From: Dehalobacter sp. DCA
GTDB lineage: Bacteria; Bacillota; Desulfitobacteriia; Desulfitobacteriales; Syntrophobotulaceae
DNA: 64,000 nucleotides
NCBI RefSeq assembly: GCF_000305775.1
Contig: NC_018866.1
Location: 1,674,001-1,738,000 of the forward strand
Reading direction: 5' to 3'
Below, one piece after another: positions 38,025 through 46,262 of the stretch. The notes under the pieces are model-generated. The model was not told where the DNA came from. It did no database searches and saw only the letters and a list, made by a program, of their open reading frames with translations. The translations under genes were made by a program, and so were the position numbers. Every line of letters begins with the position of its first letter. Position 1 is the first letter of the stretch.

Positions 38025-39943
38025 GGTGAGTAGAAGGGCTCCTCCTAGAGCCACAACCCTCTCAGAACCGGACGTGCCCAATTAAGGCATCCGGCTCCAC
38101 ACATGGTCCTCTTTACACAAAGGCTGAATTGAGATTGATTAGTGATTTCGGCCTGACCAGCGGATATCTCTCTAGCATCTGGTTAAAACGTGGCCAGGTT
38201 AGTTTGGTTCGCTGGCTTCTCCGTTTCAGCCATTTATAGAGTATGCGTTCTACCTGATTTCGGTATTCCAATAGCCCTTGCCAGTTATCACTGACTCCGT
38301 AATAGTTGTAGTGCCCTCTGAGTTTAGCATTGACTTTCTTCCAGATGTCTTTAAACGGCAGGTTTCGGTTTGTTTTTATCCACTCATTAAATTCTATGAG
38401 CTTGGCCTGGAATTTCTTCCGGGCTGTTTTCCATCTTAGCTTGAATCGCCCTTTCCGGCTTCTTCCGCAGTAGTGGGTGATTCCCAGAAAGTCGAATGTT
38501 TCCGGCTTTCTTCCTCCCCGTCTTTGAACATCTCTTTGGGCATACCTGCCAAACTCGATGATTCTGGTTTTCTCTTCTGCTATTTCCAGATTAAACTTCT
38601 TCAGCCGTTTCTTTAAGGCTTCGTAAAACCGCTCAGCATCTTTTTGGTATTGAAAGCAGGCAACTGTATCATCCGCAAAACGAGTAAGATAAGCTTCTCC
38701 CTGGCACTGTTTTGTTATTATTTTGTTAAACCATAAGTCAAGCACATAGTGCAGGTAGATGTTTCCCAACAATGGAGATAGGCTTCCTCCCTGGGGAACG
38801 CCTTCTTCGGTCTTGCTCAGTTTTCCTTCTTCCATTACCCCTGCTTTGAGGAATCTTTTGATGAGCTTCAGTATTTTGCTGTCACTGATTCGTTCTTGGA
38901 GCATTTTCAGCAGCCACTCATGGTCGACATGATCAAAGTAGCCGCGAATGTCGGCATCTACGATATACCCGACTTTCCTGGTCCCTATTTTCCGGCTCAG
39001 ATCTTTTAGGGCGTCGTGTTGACTTCTGCCCGGTCTGAATCCGTAGGAATCTTCCAAGAAATCCTGCTCATAGATGCTTTCCAGAATGATCACCAGAGCG
39101 TTCTGCACCAGTTTGTCTTCCAGTACAGGGATTCCGAGTGGTCTGAGTTTATTGCTTCCTGCTTTAGGTATGAATTTCCTACGCACCGGTGTCGGTCTGT
39201 ATGATCCTTCTTTGAGCTGTTCCAGCAAGTTTCTTAGGTTTTCTTCAAGATTTCCCCCATAGGATGCTTTTGTTTCTCCGTCTATTCCCGAAGCTGCTGT
39301 ACCGGATAGTCTTCTGAACGCTTCTCTCAGTGTCCCTTTGCTCATGAGATGGGCTAAGGAACAGAATTTTGCTTTCTTATGTCTTTGGGCTCTTTGTGCT
39401 ATGCTTGCAAGTTTTGTTCTCACTGTTTCTCCGGTTCTGCGTCCGGTTAGTGTGTCCTTTGCAGGCGGTTCCATATGTTACACTCCTTCCCTCGTTCAGC
39501 ATTACCTGAAGTCATCAGTACTATTAGCGTAATCCGACTTCCCGGCGGCTTTTGCCTTCCTTGCCTCTTCGGCTTGTTCGGCATACTCTCCTTGCGGAAA
39601 GACCTTTCCGGGATCTCCCTGGGTTTCCGCACATTCTTGTTGTTCAGCTAGGTAGGGCCTTAGACCCCGGAGGTGTCTATCCGCACTCGCCATTTTCGTA
39701 CAGATAGCTGTTGCCTTCCACGTTCCCAACCGCTTCGGCCATCCTCATTAGTTACAGCATTTTCGGGGCTCGATACCGTTCACTGCCGGTTACCAACCGG
39801 TCAATTCTACCTCGCTGACTTTCTGTCTACGCTTAAAGCATCACGTTACCGCAATACCTCTAAGACTCGATACGGAGCGGTTGGCTAGACCTTACTTCGA
39901 CGGGATCTGCCCCCGTTAGAACGTGCGACCTGCCAGGACGCAC
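38025..39943 (-). mobile_element. Group II intron B (class C type) in attC-2
   Basis: 1919 bp. 5' end GTGCGTCCTGGCAGG at 39943; 3' end ..CTACTCACC at 38025. Domain V-like hairpin GAGCCGGATGC ... GCACGTCCGGTTC at 38062-38100. Boundaries come from direct comparison with attC-6, which has no insertion (CAGATTT|TGGGAATTC). Insertion lies at the inner stem of the attC. Encodes its own reverse transcriptase. The DIV reading frame is intact, so the intron may be active. Confidence 0.92.
38113..39474 (-). CDS. ltrA: Group II intron reverse transcriptase/maturase (intron B)
   Basis: 453 residues. RT blocks: LRPLGIPVLEDKLVQNAL, DSYGFRPGRSQHDAL, VDADIRGYFDHVDH, GVPQGGSLSPLLGNIYLH, and the catalytic YLTRFADDTV. 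Maturase (X) domain ends KLRGHYNYYGVSDN ... YKWLKRRSQRTKLTW. No HNH endonuclease domain, as in class C introns. Splices the intron and copies it into new sites. Confidence 0.94.
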   Translation of the reverse strand: MEPPAKDTLTGRRTGETVRTKLASIAQRAQRHKKAKFCSLAHLMSKGTLREAFRRLSGTAASGIDGETKASYGGNLEENLRNLLEQLKEGSYRPTPVRRKFIPKAGSNKLRPLGIPVLEDKLVQNALVIILESIYEQDFLEDSYGFRPGRSQHDALKDLSRKIGTRKVGYIVDADIRGYFDHVDHEWLLKMLQERISDSKILKLIKRFLKAGVMEEGKLSKTEEGVPQGGSLSPLLGNIYLHYVLDLWFNKIITKQCQGEAYLTRFADDTVACFQYQKDAERFYEALKKRLKKFNLEIAEEKTRIIEFGRYAQRDVQRRGGRKPETFDFLGITHYCGRSRKGRFKLRWKTARKKFQAKLIEFNEWIKTNRNLPFKDIWKKVNAKLRGHYNYYGVSDNWQGLLEYRNQVERILYKWLKRRSQRTKLTWPRFNQMLERYPLVRPKSLINLNSAFV

Positions 39944-39998
39944 TGGGAATTCACTGTTATATGATGTGACCACCCAGACCCAAAATGCAATCCAAATT

Positions 39999-41183
39999 TT
40001 ACTCTGAATGTGGTCTCCAATTCCCTGCCTCATCATAATTCAGAGAACCGGACCACCCGCATGAATTCCAAACGGTATCAAATATAGGCCTTAGTAACTT
40101 TCCCAAATCAGCATCCCAATTTTCTATTAATACTCCAGGCAAAACCAAATCATCTTCCTTTATTAGATCTGGTGTACCAAAGCGTGCAAACCGTTGGCCC
40201 ACACCCATGTAATAATCTCTAACACCTAGAAGAGCTAGCTCTATTACTATAGGTGGTTGAATACCAACTGATTTCATCGCATTTAAATATTTTCTTGTAT
40301 GATTGATAACATCCTCTTCATATTTTATAGAGGCAATGAATTTTCTATTATCCTCTAGTGGCTTTAATAAGCCAATATCAACAGATTCGATTTGACCAGT
40401 TCTGAAAAATTGAACATATCCATGAGGTAAAACACTACCTGGCCATAACGCAAAGGTAAGAAAACCATCAAGGTTATAGCGATAGTCCATTCCAGTTGTG
40501 TAAAATGGCCATAAATTTGATGTCTGGTCTTTCAAGATTTTAACATCCAAATAACTTTGAATATCCATTGACGATAATGGAATCAAATGCAATACAATTT
40601 TTGCCCCTCCCTCGATTGGAGTGGCTCCTTTGTTTAGTAGTAACCTATTTAATCTATCCATCCGCCAAGATTTAGCTTGTTCAATGAAACTTGTTCCCGT
40701 AAGAAATGCTGCTCTAATTTCTGTAACATCCATTGGATATTTTCCTGCAGAATTCCGTGTAAAAAATCGTTGTGTTCCTCCCATTGTAACCATATGAGGA
40801 AAGTTCAAAGTTCTAGGAATTCTAAACATAAAGATATATTGACCTTCTGATACTTTCAAAGAACGAACAGCTAATCCGATAATTCTTGGTGATATGCAGT
40901 CTCTAATACTGTTTTCGAATGATAATATTATTGAATCAGCATTTTGTGTTTGAATACCCTCTATTGCTATGGGTTTTCCGGAGTCTTCTCTTATCCCAAA
41001 AATTATATCCCCGCCGCCAGCATTTGCCATTGCAGAAATATCATATAAAAGCTCCCTCTTCTTATCACCTGAATCAGGTAGTTCGAGTTTGTATTCCAAG
41101 TTTCTACATTCACAAACCTCATTTGTTATTAAGTTCTCAATATCTTCCAAAGTAATCCCATCAATATTTTTATCTATTGACAT
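39999..41183 (-). CDS. Cassette 5: AlbA_2 (Schlafen-type) domain protein
   Basis: 394 residues from ATG 41183 with AAGGAGG seven bases upstream; an upstream in-frame ATG at 41204 lies before that. Residues ~10-140 match AlbA_2: ECRNLEYKLELPDSGDKKRELLYDISAMANAGGGDIIFGIREDSGKPIAIEGI, with RFFTRNSAGKYPM. The rest is unassigned. AlbA_2 proteins are often DNA- or RNA-linked and occur in some defence systems; no function is proven here. Between attC-3 and attC-2. Confidence 0.85.
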   Translation of the reverse strand: MSIDKNIDGITLEDIENLITNEVCECRNLEYKLELPDSGDKKRELLYDISAMANAGGGDIIFGIREDSGKPIAIEGIQTQNADSIILSFENSIRDCISPRIIGLAVRSLKVSEGQYIFMFRIPRTLNFPHMVTMGGTQRFFTRNSAGKYPMDVTEIRAAFLTGTSFIEQAKSWRMDRLNRLLLNKGATPIEGGAKIVLHLIPLSSMDIQSYLDVKILKDQTSNLWPFYTTGMDYRYNLDGFLTFALWPGSVLPHGYVQFFRTGQIESVDIGLLKPLEDNRKFIASIKYEEDVINHTRKYLNAMKSVGIQPPIVIELALLGVRDYYMGVGQRFARFGTPDLIKEDDLVLPGVLIENWDADLGKLLRPIFDTVWNSCGWSGSLNYDEAGNWRPHSE

Positions 41184-41236
41184 ACAATTCCTCCTTAAAC
41201 TCACTTAACAAACACACCCCAGAGGGTGGTCATGTC

Positions 41237-41312
41237 ATATAACGTCCAGGTGTTCCCGACGCGCCCTAACCGCATGCATCATTCTCCAAGTGTCGGGAAA
41301 ACCGTGTTATGT
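41237..41312 (-). other. attC-3
   Basis: Minus-strand cores ACATAAC and GTTATAT with a perfect inner stem TTCCCGAC / GTCGGGAA and extra GGT/ACC pairs; 76 bp. Cassette 5 lies downstream of it on the sense strand. Confidence 0.88.
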
Positions 41313-41349
41313 GTCATCTATACAAAGTTGCGTAAATCCTGTGTTATAC
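41313..41349 (-). other. Half attC fused to attC-3
   Basis: GTTATAC (plus strand, 41343-41349) with an adjoining GTTGCG arm and TCATCTATAC loop like the right half of attC-4 and attC-5. The left half is absent, so this is probably a scar of recombination or deletion. Confidence 0.6.
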
Positions 41350-41388
41350 GATGCCACGGCAAAGAATTGCCCAAACATTAATATAAAA

Positions 41389-41823
41389 TCACTTTGGTGC
41401 ATTAAAAAAACAGGTTTTAATACCACTATTGTCTATAAGATAATATTTGATGCCGTCTTCATTCTCTTCTCTACTTGCCTTTACAATCTCGGCGTTAACT
41501 TCAGCAAGTATATCTTTAGAATCATCATTTGAAGGTCTTGTAAATGAATAACTTAATAGCTTTCCATCAAATTCAATTATGTACATTGCCGGATTATTCT
41601 TTGTATTATATATATCGATTTGGACTTTTGTCTTCTCTCCTCTATTAATACTATCAATAAACTCATCAAGTTTATCGATATTGTAAATTTTGCCTTTTAA
41701 TTCCACTATGTCGCCATTCTCAATCGCCGTCGTAGAACTATAATATGGAAAAAGAGCCTAGCAAGCTGATAAAAACAAAATCAAGGAAACGAAGAATAAT
41801 GAGAAAATCGTAAATTTTTTCAC
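41389..41823 (-). pseudogene. Cassette 4: DUF4362-like lipoprotein gene with in-frame amber codon
   Basis: GTG at 41823 (AAGGTGGT upstream) opens a lipoprotein signal, MKKFTIFSLFFVSLILFLSAC, where the lipobox LSAC is immediately followed by TAG (41758-41760). The same frame then continues without another stop for about 122 codons: LFPYYSSTTAIENGDIVELKGKIYNIDKLDEFIDSINRGEKTKVQ ..., which resembles DUF4362. A shorter protein from GTG 41706 would lack the signal. The single stop may be a nonsense mutation. Confidence 0.75.
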
Positions 41824-41891
41824 GGTTCATTACCACCTTGTTACTTAAATCAAAAATACTTTCTCAAAAACCATTAAGACCCAGTGGTTTC

Positions 41892-41965
41892 GTATAACGT
41901 TCAGGCAGTTCCGCAGCGTCTTAATACATTCATCTATTCTAAGTTGCGGAATTGCCGTGTTAGAT
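41892..41965 (-). other. attC-4
   Basis: Minus-strand cores ATCTAAC and GTTATAC, inner stem GGCAGTTCCGCA / TGCGGAATTGCC (11 of 12 pairs), 74 bp. Loop includes CATCTATTCTAAG, shared with attC-5. Confidence 0.9.
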
Positions 41966-41991
41966 GAAGTATTTGCCTTCGAAGCATTGAC

Positions 41992-42519
41992 TCAAACATC
42001 AGTTTTTGCCACCATTTTAGCTATTTGTGCCGTTAGCAATTCTTTGGTAATCCCCAATTTTGCACTCATATCATCCGTATATCTTTCAAGTTTTTTATCG
42101 ATTTTGTTTGCTTGCTCAATAAAATCTATTAATTCAATTATCATAGAATCTCTTCCATCTTTACTGTATGCTAATGAAATCCGTTCTTTAAAGTAATCAT
42201 GAATAATAAAATTTCTTTTTTCTAAAATTGTTTTGAGTTGCATAATTTCATCGTCTTCTAGATTAAACATTTGTTTTATTTCATTTATCAGTTGTCCCAT
42301 CGTATTTGATAATTTTCTTGAAAAAAGTGCTTCAATATAATTACTTGTTATTTTTTCTTCTTGCAGGCTTTTCATTAGAACAATCATGTTCACCAATTGG
42401 TGTTCTAAAACTTGTGCATGAAATACTGCTAAACCAAAGTAAGCATATAATTCTTTACTATGTTCATTTTCGTTATAATCTTCTTGAATCACTTTAATCC
42501 CCTTAAGCAAATATTTCAT
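41992..42519 (-). CDS. Cassette 3: HEPN-like hypothetical protein
   Basis: 175 residues from ATG 42519, one base after the end of intron C. All-helical; RNFIIHDYFKE near residue 103 fits the R-X4-H motif of HEPN ribonuclease folds. No known partner (nucleotidyltransferase) is next to it. Its start codon follows the reconstituted attC-5 core GTTAAAT directly, as is usual for cassette genes. No strong ribosome-binding site is visible within the intron end. Confidence 0.7.
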   Translation of the reverse strand: MKYLLKGIKVIQEDYNENEHSKELYAYFGLAVFHAQVLEHQLVNMIVLMKSLQEEKITSNYIEALFSRKLSNTMGQLINEIKQMFNLEDDEIMQLKTILEKRNFIIHDYFKERISLAYSKDGRDSMIIELIDFIEQANKIDKKLERYTDDMSAKLGITKELLTAQIAKMVAKTDV

Positions 42520-42520
42520 T

Positions 42521-44422
42521 GTCACGGTAGAGATGCCGGTCGCCCGACACCCCCCGCACAGATCCCGGCGTGCGGAACTACCGCACCGGGCTCTTCAAGA
42601 GTATTCGCTTCCGTAATAAAGCTTAAAACCCAAAGCTAAGCTGCTTCTGGTTCGTTTCGACTATCCTTGGGGTTAGTACTCCATACCTTTTTAATACCCT
42701 ATTAAACTCGCTCCAATCAAAGCTTTTCCTTTGACTCCTTCTATTCAGCCATTTGTACAGGGTTTTCATTGCCTGTTCGTAGAATTCTCTCAGCCTTCCA
42801 GAGTTTCCTATCAGCCCATAGTAGTTGTAATAGCCCCTTAATTTGCTGTTTAGCTCCGGGAACAATCGTCTTAGTCTTTTGTTCCGGTTCTCTCTGCACC
42901 ATTCTTTGAAGTTTGCCAGGGACTTCCTTAACCTTTTCCTGGCTGTTCTCCTGGTGATTATTGTTTTCCCCCGGCGAGATACTCCCCATCGAAATTCGAA
43001 CCCCAAGTATTCAAAGCTGCTGCTTTGTTTTCTCAACCATCGATTGAATTGGATGATTTGGGTCTTATCCACTGCCAGTTCCAGTCCGAATTTCTCTAAC
43101 CGTTTAGGTAGCGACCTGTAGAATTTGTCGGCATCTCCTTTATATTGGAACGCACATACAAAATCATCGCAGTACCTGCATAGATACGCTTCTCCTTCGC
43201 AGTTTGGTTTTACTATCTTCTCAAACCATAGGTCAAGTACATAGTGCAGATAAGTATTCGCTAGTATTGGACTAATGATTCCGCCTTGCGGACTTCCTGT
43301 TATTGGATGTTCCACTTCTCCATCCTGCTTTAAGATTCCTGCTTTGAGCCACTTTTTGATGAGTCCCAGAAATGCCTTGTCATCTATTCGTTGCTCTAGC
43401 ATTCTTATTAGCCAAGCGTGGTCTATGTTTTGAAAGAATCCTTTGATGTCTGCTTCTACGATGTAGCTGTAGTCGCCATAGTTGAGTTCTTTGCTTAAGT
43501 CTTTGATTGCTGTGTGAGCACTGATTTTTGGCCGGTATCCATAACTACTTGCAAGGAAATCCTGCTCATAGATGGCTTCCAATATCTTTGCCGCTGCGCT
43601 CTGCACGAGCTTATCCGCTATGGCTGGTATTCCCAGCGGTCTTGTTTTTCCTTCCCCTTTCGGTATGTCTACCCTTCGTAACAACTTTGCCCGATATCTT
43701 TTCTTTTCCAGATGCTCTGCCAGGTTTTCTATGTTTTGCTTAAGCTCTTCTGCAAATTCCTTGGCTGTTACTTTGTCCACTCCGGCAGCTGCCTTTTTGT
43801 TGTTCGTTTTCCAGGCTTCTGTGAGTGAGCTGTAGTTGAGCATCCGGTATAAGTTGCGAAATCGATAGCTTTTAAGTCTTTTTGCTTTCTGTGCTATTCC
43901 TTGCAGGGAAGTTCGCATCAATTTCTCCGATCCTGCTTGTCCGGTTGATGTTTCCTTTGCAAGCTGCATACTCTCGTTAACCCCTTCCCCATGTAGCCGG
44001 CTTTCCCGACCTCAGAGTAGTATGGGTTAATCCGACTCCCTGTCTGTCATCAGCCTTCCTCTTCTTCGATTGGTAAGTCCTACCGGCTTTCGCCGGAACA
44101 AACAGGGTCTCCCAAGTTCCTGATCCTTCTCTCCATACATGCCATGTTCTCTGACCCCGGCAGACCCTCGGGAATCTTGCCTTTTCGATCCCTCTGTGTT
44201 GGCTTCCGTGACGTTAAACACGTCGCCATCTGCATTTATCACGTTTACGAGGCTGAATTTGCTTCAGGAGTTACGGTTCCCCCTATGGCCTATATAGTTC
44301 TCTGTGTACGCTTCGCCTTACTGTTGCCAGTTTCGGCGCAACACTCGATATGGGTGGTTGGCTAGACCTTACCCAGCAAGGACTTTCACCTTGCAAGAAG
44401 TACCAAGCTTTGCTTGGCGCAC
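42521..44422 (-). mobile_element. Group II intron C (class C type) in the attC-5 core
   Basis: 1902 bp. 5' end GTGCGCCAAGCAAAGC at 44422; 3' end ..TCTCTACCGTGAC at 42521. Domain V-like hairpin GAGCCCGGTGCGG ... CCGCACGCCGGGATC at 42562-42600. The flanks GACGTTA and AATGAAAT join into GTTAAAT, a perfect attC core. Encodes a reverse transcriptase. Confidence 0.9.
42623..43969 (-). CDS. ltrA: Group II intron reverse transcriptase/maturase (intron C)
   Basis: 448 residues. RT blocks TRPLGIPAIADKLVQSAA, SSYGYRPKISAHTAI, VEADIKGFFQNIDH, GSPQGGIISPILANTYLH and the catalytic YLCRYCDDFV. Maturase domain ends KLRGYYNYYGLIGNS ... LYKWLNRRSQRKSFDW; no endonuclease domain. A different lineage from the intron B protein (YCDD versus FADD), so the two introns arrived independently. 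Confidence 0.94.
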   Translation of the reverse strand: MQLAKETSTGQAGSEKLMRTSLQGIAQKAKRLKSYRFRNLYRMLNYSSLTEAWKTNNKKAAAGVDKVTAKEFAEELKQNIENLAEHLEKKRYRAKLLRRVDIPKGEGKTRPLGIPAIADKLVQSAAAKILEAIYEQDFLASSYGYRPKISAHTAIKDLSKELNYGDYSYIVEADIKGFFQNIDHAWLIRMLEQRIDDKAFLGLIKKWLKAGILKQDGEVEHPITGSPQGGIISPILANTYLHYVLDLWFEKIVKPNCEGEAYLCRYCDDFVCAFQYKGDADKFYRSLPKRLEKFGLELAVDKTQIIQFNRWLRKQSSSFEYLGFEFRWGVSRRGKTIITRRTARKRLRKSLANFKEWCRENRNKRLRRLFPELNSKLRGYYNYYGLIGNSGRLREFYEQAMKTLYKWLNRRSQRKSFDWSEFNRVLKRYGVLTPRIVETNQKQLSFGF

Positions 44423-44494
44423 TAACGTCTCGCGAAGTTCCGCAGCGCCTTACTACATTCATCTATTCTAAGTTGCGGAACTTCGCTGTTCTAC
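44423..44494 (-). other. attC-5, core interrupted by intron C
   Basis: Minus-strand cores GTAGAAC and GTTA(intron)AAT. Inner stem GCGAAGTTCCGCA / TGCGGAACTTCGC is perfect over 13 bp. Same loop family as attC-4. Confidence 0.92.
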
Positions 44495-44520
44495 GACGTA
44501 TTGTGCCCTCATACTCGGAC

Positions 44521-44565
44521 AGCGCCCGGATAGCGCTGCCTTAAATTGCTGCTAAACTTAAGGCA
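44521..44565 (-). terminator. Cassette 2 gene-end hairpins
   Basis: AGCGC/GCGCT (44521-44537) followed by TGCCTTAA/TTAAGGCA (44537-44565). Lies between the cassette 2 stop and attC-5. Confidence 0.5.
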
Positions 44566-44632
44566 CAGAATAGAAAAGTTATGCTATAACTCAACGAATC
44601 AAACATTATGTTTTTAAAGATTAGATACATTC

Positions 44633-45196
44633 CTAAACACTTGGTCTATAATTGTTCATACTAATAATACCTTTGTGAAGCACAATTTTTCTCTTTTTAT
44701 CTTTATCATCGTAATAGGTTAACTCTACTTTTGATGCTCCCTCAATACGGTTCAATTCTTCATAGTTCACATATCCAGTTTGTTTTAAAACTTGAATTTC
44801 TTTCGGATTAATGTTTAGTACTTCCATCTTATCAATATGGTACATATGGCTACTAAATCTCTTCGTGCCTTCGTCATCAGGAACATATGAAAAGATTTCA
44901 TTTTTTCCGTTGTAAAATATAACCTTAAAATTCCGCATTATTTTAGGAATATCGCTCTTATTATATGCTTGTAAAATATAAGAAAAACTATAATGATAGA
45001 AATCAGAATCCGCTTTACCACCCATAGAGCATCCAACGTCTTTAAATGTTTGATATTTATCTTCCCATTCTATTAAGTACAATTTCAATTTTCCTTTTTT
45101 TCGAAGCAAATCTGTGACAATCAATGTTGTAATGCTCCCAAGTATCGCTCCTAGAATACCTTGAAGTTCTCTAATAACCAAAATAATATTCTCCAT
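44633..45196 (-). CDS. Cassette 2: hypothetical protein with one membrane segment
   Basis: 187 residues; residues ~4-28 (ILVIRELQGILGAILGSITTLIV) form a membrane segment and the rest is a soluble beta-rich domain. Not recognised. Sits between attC-6 and attC-5. Start ATG 45196 after AGGGGATATT. Confidence 0.7.
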   Translation of the reverse strand: MENIILVIRELQGILGAILGSITTLIVTDLLRKKGKLKLYLIEWEDKYQTFKDVGCSMGGKADSDFYHYSFSYILQAYNKSDIPKIMRNFKVIFYNGKNEIFSYVPDDEGTKRFSSHMYHIDKMEVLNINPKEIQVLKQTGYVNYEELNRIEGASKVELTYYDDKDKKRKIVLHKGIISMNNYRPSV

Positions 45197-45292
45197 AATA
45201 TCCCCTACTTCTTATACTATCAGTTAATCTAAAAGTGAAGTAATATACTTTTTATCCGCGCCAAGGACGGCGCGGCCTTTGCACAATATGTC

Positions 45293-45369
45293 GTAGAACG
45301 TCCCGTGAATTCCCGAAGTCTGGTTACTACCTCCATATTCTCTCAGATTTTGGGAATTCACTGTTAGAC
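45293..45369 (-). other. attC-6 (empty homologue of attC-2)
   Basis: Minus-strand cores GTCTAAC and GTTCTAC, inner stem GTGAATTCCC / GGGAATTCAC perfect, 77 bp. It has the same loop as attC-2 without any intron, so it serves as the unoccupied site for intron B. Confidence 0.92.
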
Positions 45370-45425
45370 GACGTATGGCCAAAGCTTACATGCAAATCTC
45401 AAATCACATCCTGATACTTATTTCC

Positions 45426-46121
45426 TTATTGCTTATCGAGTAACTGTCTTAATCTTTTCTGAATATTAGACAATTCTTTACGTTCTTCTAAATCCGCTAA
45501 TAATCCTTCTGCGGAAGCTTGAAGTCTATATTTTGAATCGCAGCAATTACTCTTTAAACCTAGATTTCCAAAAGTAAGTGGTAATGAAACATTTGCCGCA
45601 CTCATTACTAGTAATGGAATAACACCACCACAATTGTCAGTTCTTAATTGAACTTTCTGACACTTTTCACATAACAAATAATACTTATATTTTCTCTTCT
45701 TATTGTCTAATAACGTCACTTCAAAATACGCTTTACATAAGCCCAGTGTTTCAGATGAATCACATTTGATCTCATTGCATACTTCCTTCCATCTATCGTC
45801 ATGAGAACATTCATCATTGTATCTTTCATTGGCAATTGCATGAGCTAATTCATGTCTAATGATTTGATTTATTTCTTCCTCCGTATATCCACCATTAAGA
45901 ACATCTCTGTTAAAACCAAGGTTACTTATATGCATATTAAAAAGCTTAACAGAATTACACTGTCCGGTTGGCCCTTCATCATAAAATACTATTTCAGGGG
46001 AACTGTTATATCCAATTTCTTGAGATATATCCCTGACCAACTGTTCATATTCACTTTCACTTCTTCTTATTCTTGCTTCATTTGGATTACCAGCATTGTG
46101 TGCTATAGTTACATACAACAA
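45426..46121 (-). CDS. Cassette 1: SprT-like zinc metalloprotease-fold protein
   Basis: 231 residues. IIRHELAHAIANERYNDECSHDDRWKEVC (about residues 87-115) carries the HExxH motif and downstream His of SprT-like domains. C-terminal Cys pairs (CEKCQKVQLRTDNC, SNCCDSK) form a zinc ribbon. Substrate unknown; eukaryotic relatives cut DNA-protein crosslinks. First gene of the array, next to the recombinase remnant. Confidence 0.82.
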   Translation of the reverse strand: MLYVTIAHNAGNPNEARIRRSESEYEQLVRDISQEIGYNSSPEIVFYDEGPTGQCNSVKLFNMHISNLGFNRDVLNGGYTEEEINQIIRHELAHAIANERYNDECSHDDRWKEVCNEIKCDSSETLGLCKAYFEVTLLDNKKRKYKYYLLCEKCQKVQLRTDNCGGVIPLLVMSAANVSLPLTFGNLGLKSNCCDSKYRLQASAEGLLADLEERKELSNIQKRLRQLLDKQ

Positions 46122-46163
46122 ACCTTACCTCCAGTCTTCTTTATCAAAATGACAGAATATGTC

Positions 46164-46240
46164 GTCTAACGTCGTTTTCCCGCAATTATTGCGTATTACA
46201 TCTAAATATGGAGGTAAACCGCAAGAGTTGCGGAGATATT
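46164..46240 (-). other. attC-7 or attI-like site at the head of the array
   Basis: Minus-strand core GTTAGAC at 46164-46170 with outer GTCGTC arm, and an inner stem CCGCAACTCTTGCG-type pairing (11 of 14). The second core (YYYAAC) is not recognisable, which is what an attI or a decayed attC would show. Confidence 0.55.
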
Positions 46241-46262
46241 TCCTTTAGCAGAATTTACTTCT

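Larger units (their letters stand above)
37967..39962 (-). other. attC-2, split by group II intron B
   Basis: The two parts, 37967-38024 and 39944-39962, join to a 77-bp site with minus-strand cores ATATAAC and GTTCTAC and a perfect inner stem GTGAATTCCC / GGGAATTCAC. Joined sequence closely matches the uninterrupted attC-6, including the loop AATCTGAGAGAATAT. Confidence 0.9.
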
